The notes under the pieces were generated by a model. That model did no database searches, was not told where the DNA came from, and was given only the letters and a program-made list of their open reading frames with translations. From the NCBI RefSeq assembly GCF_003589595.1, contig NW_020654289.1, positions 8,571,190 through 8,635,189 on the forward strand: DNA of 64,000 nucleotides, written 5' to 3'. Shown in pieces: positions 57,364-64,000 of the stretch; position 1 is the first letter of the stretch, and the number at the start of each line of letters is the position of its first letter. A program made the position numbers and the translations under genes. The DNA is from Hyposmocoma kahamanoa (taxonomy: Eukaryota > Arthropoda > Insecta > Lepidoptera > Cosmopterigidae).

Positions 57364-60300
57364 CTGCAACAAATTAGTGGAAGTCGTACAAAACATTTAA
57401 GACAAAAAAAACCTTTCTCTATTTTTTACATTGTGTATTTATTATATATACATAATACACAATACATAATACAATAATTGTGTATTATGTATAATAAGTA
57501 GTGGTCGGATATTCGAACGCTTTTATACGTAAAGTACACTTTATGAATTGCAGTAGGAATATGGAAGCGGCTTCTTAAAAAAAAAACATTTTTTTTTCCT
57601 GGGAGGTCGGAATGGCGGGGCATGTTACGATTATTTTTTTTTTTGAATACACACACACGATTGGCTCACCAAAAAAAGGTCTGATGTATAAATAAATAAA
57701 ATAAATAAATAAATGATGATCAGAAACATATCAACTGGGCCTTAGTACTGTGAACAGCTATAAGTATCAAATATAAACTTATTAGTTAAAATATGATACG
57801 ATAGCACCATGGTTTTAGTAATTCTTTAATAAAAACTACAAAATTTAACAAAACATACAAAAGTTAATTTAAATGTTACATAAAACTACAAACAACATCT
57901 AGAACGTCTATTTTTCTTGAATTTTATACTTAATAATTTCGTCAATCGCAAAGTGGCTGGGTTTTTTCGATACAACAGCGCATTCTATATTAACGAGCAC
58001 CGAATTAAGAGTATAAGCATGCAATTATCCGACCACAAATTATCAGCGTTGCGGTCGTACTAAAGAGAGAAGTCGAAGGAAAGTAGGGCGTGGATACTGA
58101 CCGCGTACTCGATGAGCGCGAGGTGGCAGAAGACGTACTGGTCGGGCATCTGGATAGAGTGCGCCCGCTGCGCGCGGATGCGCTCGACGGTGCCGCGCAC
58201 GTCCACCAGCCCCTCGGCCGCCAGGCGCGCCGTGCAGATGTCCAGCGTCAGGAATGTGCCTGCGCACAGCCGCTCTCTCACTCAACCACACGTTTTCTCA
58301 CTCTTCCAACGAACATTTGTATCGAAACACTCATCACCCCTCATGGAAGAGTGGCATAAGTGGAGTTACGTCAAAAATGTTTATTGCTCCATTAAATACA
58401 GAAATACATAGCGCACATCCTCTCCAATACTTGTAACTCTATCTACAATACTAGTAGATAGAGTTAATAATAATAATACTTTTTATTTCTCCACAAAATA
58501 CAACAACAAATAAGAAGTACATAAACAATCTTAGTAATTTTAGAACAGTATTTTGTAGGAGCTGGTGCTTGCTATAAGTTTAACACCTGTGCTACAAGTC
58601 ACCAGGCCCCAACCCTTGCAAATGAAACATATGTTACTAAGTATACATATACCAACCACAAATTATATGTATGAGAGAAAAAAAAAATGACAGAAATTAG
58701 AATATTCATATAAAAAAAAATAAGAGAGAAAAGCAGAGTTACAAGAATTAGAGAGGTTATAACCCACATGGTTATTTTTCTGTATTTAATGGAGCCATCG
58801 AGTATATAACCAGAAATAGAGACGAAATAAGGGCCATATATTCCTGTTAACACATTAGCGATACAGCTCTTATAAATATCAACTTCCGTTTGCACTGAAA
58901 TATAGTCAGGCCAATTACTGACCTGTGTGTACGTCTCCATATATTGCAAAAAATATTCTGTATTTATTGTAATAACGATAATATCTGTAACAATGCCGTG
59001 CTGTTCTATTCGGTGGTGTGGGAAAAACTGCAAAACATCTAATTACAAAACAAACGGAATCACATTTCATCGGTAATTAAATATTAAATATGTAATTTTG
59101 CAATTTTCGTCAAGCTCAAGTAACTGGTCGATTTGAAGTGAAACAGTTGACGACACCCGTCTGTTGTTTCGAACTCGAGCTAGCCAATCGGAGCACAGTT
59201 GTCACAGTAATGATATGGCAGAAGTTTTCAAACAACTAAATGACATTTCGTCTCTATTTCTGGTTATATACTCGATGAATGGAGCAATAGTTGTTGACGT
59301 AACTCCACTTAAGCCATTCTTCCATGAGGGGTGCAAACTATGACTCATGGACCGTTCATTAGCTTACGACCACTTAATGACCAATCAGTTTTTTATTATT
59401 AATAAGTTTAATATAACAATCGCACACAAAGAAAACTTCCATGGAGCTGTCAGGACATGAACCTGTTTGTGTGCACTCAAGGGCAACGAAAGAAATAGTC
59501 GGTCTTTGTACCAATAATTATAACATACTATTGAATTAATTTCACAGAAAATAAATTAATATCATAGTAGTAAAAAATAATGATATTCAATAAAATCGAT
59601 ACAATTTTTTTTAGATCTACGCTCAACGTCGTCACAAAGTTGGAACACAAAGTGTTATCTTAATTTCAACTCGTAATGAGTATTACTAAATTACCTGTTC
59701 GACCAATACCAGCTGAACAGTGCACAACGATCGGGGGTCCTTTACTATGTCCGGCCCACGAGTCGCCCAATCTGAAATTAAAAATAATGATCATTGTTTC
59801 CTTCCGTATTTAAAAATCTACTACAAAACTCACAAGTTAATTATGATTACCACAGTTCACAATAAGTCTCACGAAAAATTACATTTTGTTGCCCAATGGA
59901 GCCTTATAACAGCGAAGAAATCATTTAATAATCGTTTTTTTACCGTCAATGTTGCGTATATTTTTAAATATGTTAAGAAATGCTTAACGCGATTTACAAT
60001 CTTGTCGCACAAAATAGAAAAAATTTGGCGTGAAGTTGAATCTTTATTTACTTATTTCATATAATAAACGGTACGTAACATAATAAAATCTAACATATGA
60101 ACAATTTCGTCTTGAGATGTTGTATAATCTCAGTACAAAGTACTAAAAAACCGACCTCAAAAGTTCGTGGACATCTATTTGCCAAGTTTTATTGAAATCG
60201 CTTACCGGAAACTGCGCATTATCCTGATTCATTCAAACTAGTTTCCCATGCTTAGAGGTGGAATATTTTCTTCAAATTTAAATGGGACCAATACCGAGGT

Positions 60301-63300
60301 ACTCTCTTTCTAACAAAAAAAGAATCATCAAAATCGGTTTACAAATCACAATACAACACAATCACAAAAGGCCATAGTTATCGCGTAACTAAAGAAAAAA
60401 AACCAGTCGAATGGAGAACCTCTCCTTTTTTTTAGAAGTCGGTTAAAAAGAATGTTTCTGTAAGTATTTTTTGAATGAGCCGTTGGGCTAAAGGGTGAGC
60501 GCTTACTCTGCGACGGCGGCCTGCTGCGCGCGGCGCACGTGTCTCAGGAAGCGCAGCACGGGCATGGCGCGGCCGCCGCCCGGCACGCCGTAGTCCGGCC
60601 AGCGCGTGTACTGCCCGTGCCACACGCGCCGCCACTGCTCCGTCTGCAATCACCATTCGTGTAAATCAATTCCTGCATATCGACAGCTATCTACAATAGC
60701 GGCTAATCTCAAAAACGCCTGACTCATCAGAAAGATGGTTTTTTAGAATTGAGGCGTAAGAACCAATATTGTTGGAAAGCAAAGTGTTTGACCGCGTAGA
60801 ATAAAATAACGCGACATCACCATCGTATAAAGCATTGTCCGCGTGAAAATACGAAGCCTTTGTTGCTACCATAAGTTTACGGCGTAAAATATTCGCAGCG
60901 CCCCGCTAGCGGTCAAAAGAATTAAAATGTCCAATATAATTAAAGCGGTCGCTAGCGATTATTGACGCCGTGAAACCACGACAGACATATGAAATTAAAG
61001 GCAAGCAAAAATACATTCCGAGGAATAGAATGAATGAATCCATAAACATTGAAAACTGACATCAATACCATATATCGATCGTAGTCACAGAACAATAAAT
61101 ACAGTGGAAGCGCTTAGAGGGCGGGATACGTGTGCCAACAGTAGGCGCAGTTCCACATACTTGAACTCAGGCATTTTCGTTTTGTATGTTATGGTCGTGT
61201 CAACTATCTCACGCAAAACCGCGAAAATCGTGGAAATATGCGTTATTTTGCTACTTTGATATGCAAAAATAATAGTCGCACCTGTAATATCTGTGGCTTG
61301 GTTCAAGAAGTACCTAAGACCCTATTACTCTACCCACTTCTTGTACACACGCCAGCACATCAAGCTACACATTGACTTATCTTGTTCCGTCGCACTGGAG
61401 GCGATTTTCGAACAAAAATGTGTAGTCTGATGTACCGTTGTCCGTACCAAGTCACTGATCGGACCATGGGTACATGGTCGTGTTTCATATCATCATAATA
61501 CATTTTCCATTTTGTTTATCGTAATAGTTTTTTTTTTGTTATAAGAAACGAAAGTAGACCTTATGCCGCTGCAATATGGTCAACTTTTTTTGGAGAGCGT
61601 CAGTCGTTCGTCATCTTTCAGCTATTGCCGCTAGATAGATTGCACATTAAATGTGAAACTTCGATATAAAAGCAAAACGTCGTAACTTGCAATAATGGGT
61701 ATTGAACTTTCAACGATATGCCAACTGGGTAAAATTGAAATTTTAAGAACAACAAAAAAAAATTATAAGGACAGTCTTAGTAAGATTTCATAGTGTTTAA
61801 CAAATGTGTGAGCTTTGGCGACAACAGTTCTGATAATAATCGAGGCTTAGGCTTCCATTGTTTTCTTTCTTCCGTGATGGTAGTCGTAGCTGAAAATGAA
61901 AATGTAAAGAAAAGCGACGCACCCTTAAATCCGTGAGCACTAAATGCGAAATGGTATAGTCATCTTCAGTGTCCACAGCTTCAGTGGTGACGGCATATCC
62001 GCCATGCACGGCTCTGGCGCCGATCTCAAGCGGCCAGTACTGGCCGCACTTGACGCGGCCACGCTCGACCGAGCGCGTCGTCATCACAATCACCAAGCTG
62101 CCTTGCTCCCATACCATGCGCCAAAAGTCGCAGAACGTTTTTGGAAGAGGACCTGAAACATGTTTTAAATCAATCAACAAATGTTTATATTATTATTATC
62201 TACACTTCATTTATCACTAATATTTTACTATTTACATATTAACCCGTTATGGACAGTAACGGCGTTTACCGTAAAATTAAAATATCAGAATATATTACAA
62301 TACGGTGTACGTACCCCGTTTAACCATATGGATATCAGAAAACTAACTACGGGCTTTACAGTACAATTCCCAAGCGCTTTCTGTGTAGTTGATGCCCACT
62401 GTTTCTCCAAAGAGTCGAATTTAATATGATGCATGTCTTAATTTTAGACACAAAATCAACACATACGTCAGACTTGTCGCACTTAACTATACCATGGCAT
62501 AAATTTAGAGCTGTACTATTTTTGCATATCGTGGTTTTCGCGGTACAATAATTTGGAAATAGCGTTCCGTGGACAATTTGGATTTCTACGAATAAACTTG
62601 AAAACAGTATCGTGCGTACAGTATGCGCGCGGCGAATTCACGGAACAGTAAAATTAAAAACAGGAAACGTAGGAATATACTGAGTAGCAGATGTGCCATC
62701 CGGCTACCAAGAAGTCGGAGGTCATGTCATGTCAGTAACAGACGGAAAAAAGAAATTCCTTTTCAGAACAAATAGGTTTTGCGCACGATCCGTTTTAAAC
62801 TCCGTATTATAAGGCATTTTTTTGTGAATTCTAAAAATACTCAAGCATACTTCGCTTACGTTAACAAACATGATCTTTAATTATAACACATCTCCGACAC
62901 CCGGACATCTCCGAGGTCCCGGGTTCGATCCCCGGTCGGGTCAATATACAAAACTAATTGTTTTACATTGTCTCGGGTCTGGGTGTTTATGGTACCGTGT
63001 TTGTTTCCGATTTCCATAACACAAGTGCTTTAGTTAAGAATTTACTTTGTGATCAGAGTGTAAATTTGTAATCATTCAAACGTAACTAACGCGTTTTGTG
63101 TTAAGATTTTTATTTAGATCGTAATTATAAACATATAAGGTTTAAATTAAAATCTTAACGTAAACGCGACAGTTTAGTTTACATGTTTGAAAACTTACAC
63201 TAAGGTAGGTCCCAGAGCAACATATGTGATGTTGTCTAATATTTATTTATTTGACAAAAAAATGCGACACTGGAGGTTCAACGTGTATATTTTTTATAAT

Positions 63301-64000
63301 ACTAAGTGATGGGACTAACAAGTCGTGCGCCTGGTGGTAAGCGACACGCATGTCCAATAACATTTGCTATTTCACTCAGAGCTTTAAATCACAGAGATAC
63401 TAGATGCCTTAGGGCAGTGCTACTACACCCGTCGCACTAAAAAGTTGACAAGTTCCAAGCACCTTCAAAACCGAAAGCACACACTACTACTTGACAGCAG
63501 AAATAGGAAAGGTATTTTTTCCCTGGACGAACGTACGAACGTTCACGAGGAGCTCTACTACAACAATAAAATTTAAAGGAAAGCGTCATCTTAAAATCCT
63601 GACACCCACTAACCACACGGGATATCTATTTTTTTAAGAACAAGTAATTCGTCGTATTCCGTAAAAGCTTGAAAAGATTCAGGAACTAAAAAAGTAATTA
63701 ATTACACATACCCTGCGTGCAAATGAAGGCGTTCTTCTGTTTATATCCGTCGACATAGTTCGCGTTGATGTAGTCAGAGGTGGGGTCATCGGGGTCAATC
63801 TGAGAGAGTAGCACGCGTGAGTGATCGTAGCACAACACGTCCGTGTACCGATTCTTCGCTAGGTTACTTGTCAATCTGAAATTATTGTTGTATAACAATT
63901 TTATGTTTTAATTATTAAACAAACATCGAACACTTAGAGAAAAATATCGATTATACTTATCGACTGCAATCTTGCTTTCAAGCGGGCAGTACATTGGCGC
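57292..64000 (-). CDS. Ptpmeg2: Protein tyrosine phosphatase, PTPN9/Ptpmeg2 type: catalytic domain and C-terminus (5' part beyond window)
   Basis: Cytosolic tyrosine phosphatase; family members combine an N-terminal Sec14 lipid-binding domain with one PTP domain and act at secretory vesicles and in growth-factor signalling. Exons on the minus strand: 64000-63957 (probable), 63875-63712, 62152-61923, 60643-60507, 59771-59695, 58259-58102 and 57363-57292. They total 882 nt, 293 residues plus stop, with GT-AG splice sites and consistent phases. Motifs in order: [57 protein letters not shown], catalytic-acid loop WPDYGVP, P-loop [10 protein letters not shown] with the catalytic Cys and Arg, and Q-loop region QMPDQYVF. 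All key residues are present. The P-loop sequence with GTFLTLDIC after it and KCGQYWP point to PTPN9 rather than other classes. The tail ends in a run of acidic residues. Confidence 0.92.
58102..58259 (-). CDS. Ptpmeg2: Ptpmeg2 exon: end of PTP domain, Q-loop
   Basis: Acceptor GCGCAG right of 58259; donor GTCAGT at 58101. Encodes [40 protein letters not shown] and [29 protein letters not shown] matches the terminal helix of insect Ptpmeg2. GC-rich, like the WPD exon. Confidence 0.94.
58796..59277 (+). mobile_element. P-element-like transposon derivative with 8-bp target duplication
   Basis: Inverted ends CATCGAGTATATAACCAGAA plus 13 further bases, perfectly mirrored at 59245-59277. The 8-bp AATGGAGC flanks both sides (58788-58795, 59278-59285). 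It carries one THAP-like exon about 200 bp from the left end and otherwise has no coding capacity. The right half matches the complement of the left half of 5131-5411. Confidence 0.88.
58993..59032 (+). pseudogene. THAP zinc-finger first exon of a P-type transposase (remnant)
   Basis: ATG at 58993 opens [13 protein letters not shown] and continues to NGITFHR, then TAA. The Cys spacing and the FHR end fit the start of a THAP domain (C-x(4)-C ... FHxFP). The donor-like GTAATT overlaps the stop exactly where some THAP genes have their first intron. The later Cys and His zinc ligands and all catalytic parts are absent. Confidence 0.6.
59695..59771 (-). CDS. Ptpmeg2: Ptpmeg2 exon: catalytic P-loop
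   Basis: A 77-nt exon, acceptor TTTCAG right of 59771 and donor GTAATT at 59694. Encodes [20 protein letters not shown] and [15 protein letters not shown] holds the nucleophilic Cys and phosphate-binding Arg; the Gly is completed by the next exon. Confidence 0.95.
60146..60453 (-). repeat. Dispersed lepidopteran repeat, inverted copy in a Ptpmeg2 intron
   Basis: AAAAACCGACCTCAAAAGT at the left and GAACCTCTCCTTTTTTTTAG with AAGTCGGTTAAAAAG at the right. It is the complement of the 52187-52440 type and ends about 50 bp before the WPD exon's donor. Confidence 0.7.
60507..60643 (-). CDS. Ptpmeg2: Ptpmeg2 exon: WPD loop
   Basis: Acceptor ATTGCAG right of 60643; donor GTAAGC at 60506. Encodes [39 protein letters not shown] and QQAAVA. 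Asp of WPD is the general acid. The exon is very GC-rich and Arg/Ala/Gly-rich against an AT-rich surround. Confidence 0.92.
61923..62152 (-). CDS. Ptpmeg2: Ptpmeg2 exon: central PTP core
   Basis: Acceptor TTTCAG, donor GTGCGT at 61922. Encodes [39 protein letters not shown] and [17 protein letters not shown] and KCGQYWP are invariant-type PTP motifs. Its phase-1 start completes the Gly of TQG. Confidence 0.94.
62235..62425. repeat. Unnamed dispersed repeat, inverted copy of 47385-47570
   Basis: CCCGTTATGGACAGTAACGG, ACGGGCTTTACAGT and AGCGCTTTCTGTGTAGTTG complement the first copy. Confidence 0.65.
62900..63238 (+). mobile_element. tRNA-derived SINE, copy 3, split by a fold-back insertion
   Basis: GAGGTCCCGGGTTCGATCCC and GGTCGGGTCAATATACAAAA, with the end CAGAGCAACATATGTGATGT and TGTCT. 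The unit is interrupted at 63059-63212. Confidence 0.8.
63059..63212. mobile_element. Small fold-back MITE inside a SINE
   Basis: The 154-bp insert is flanked by CAGAG on both sides (63054-63058, 63213-63217). Its halves are imperfect inverted copies (TTAAGATTTTTATTTA against the complement of TAAATTAAAATCTTAA; ACGCG near both). Confidence 0.7.
63290..63563 (-). mobile_element. A-tailed retroposon copy in a Ptpmeg2 intron
   Basis: T-run, ATAATACTAAGTGATGGGAC, diverged core, ending GAGGAGCTCTACTACAAC. One of the more decayed copies. Its A-tail gives the same orientation as Ptpmeg2. Confidence 0.75.
63712..63875 (-). CDS. Ptpmeg2: Ptpmeg2 exon: PTP domain start, pTyr loop
   Basis: Acceptor TTTCAG just right of 63875; donor GTATGT at 63711. 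Encodes [39 protein letters not shown] and [11 protein letters not shown]. The NRYTDV and [10 protein letters not shown] motifs are the phosphotyrosine-recognition region of PTPs. Confidence 0.93.
63957..64000 (-). CDS. Ptpmeg2: Ptpmeg2 exon, partial (probable)
   Basis: Reads [14 protein letters not shown] plus two bases, then a donor GTATAA at 63956. Joining over an 81-bp intron to the next exon makes a Lys codon and enters [13 protein letters not shown] in frame. The donor is weak and this variable region cannot be verified by conservation, so the call is tentative. Confidence 0.5.

Larger units (their letters stand above)
58335..59333. mobile_element. Element with about 65-bp inverted ends, interrupted by a P-like element
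   Basis: CACCCCTCATGGAAGAGTGG and GTGGAGTTACGTCAA at 58335-58377, then TATTGCTCCATTAAATACAG, recur inverted around 58777-58795 and 59278-59333. The right arm is split at AATGGAGC by the insertion at 58796-59277. Superfamily unknown; no clear outer target duplication. Confidence 0.7.

Noticed and set aside
58090..58436. Plus-strand frames opposite the phosphatase exon
   Set aside because: They are antisense shadows of the GC-rich Ptpmeg2 exon; the minus strand gives a clear PTP sequence with splice sites.

Overview
This is an insect nuclear window, almost certainly from a moth or butterfly (Lepidoptera). It is AT-rich and intron-rich, and it is full of short interspersed and terminal-inverted-repeat (TIR) elements. 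Several repeats look like ones widespread in lepidopteran genomes. Two real protein-coding genes can be assembled, both by joining small exons with canonical splice sites and matching phases. They converge: the first reads rightwards and ends at 50043, the second reads leftwards and ends at 57292.

Gene 1 (26454-50043, +) is a complete cation-chloride cotransporter of the SLC12 Na-(K)-Cl branch, the insect Ncc69 / bumetanide-sensitive cotransporter type. Nineteen coding exons join without a frame break into 1054 codons plus stop. It has an N-terminal RFQV kinase-docking motif whose arginine codon is split by the first intron, a regulatory TREALPR segment, 12 membrane segments, a glycosylation-rich loop between segments 7 and 8, and a long C-terminal domain ending in the family-typical LTFYS. 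A 5'UTR exon portion precedes the ATG from 26336.

Gene 2 (about 64000-57292, -) is the catalytic half of a PTPN9/Ptpmeg2-type protein tyrosine phosphatase. Six confident exons and one probable one hold the complete PTP signature ([36 protein letters not shown]) and the C-terminus. The N-terminal half, expected to hold a Sec14 lipid-binding domain, lies beyond the right edge.

Positions 1-26335 contain no gene I can recognise apart from a short orphan reading frame at 236-418 and a possible minus-strand promoter near 1390-1450. The stretch is a mosaic of dispersed elements: at least ten copies of one A-tailed retroposon, tRNA-derived SINEs, a decayed mariner and a truncated relative, LINE 3' ends nested in one another, and TIR or fold-back elements. 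The introns of both genes carry the same families.

The most interesting observations are: (1) two P-element-like transposons with near-identical long inverted ends and perfect 8-bp target duplications, one still carrying the first exon of a THAP zinc finger; (2) transposons lying within about 20 bp of two splice acceptors of the cotransporter gene; (3) several nested insertions with visible target duplications; and (4) long hairpins of unknown function. I found no CRISPR array, no bacterial-type operon and no clear viral gene.
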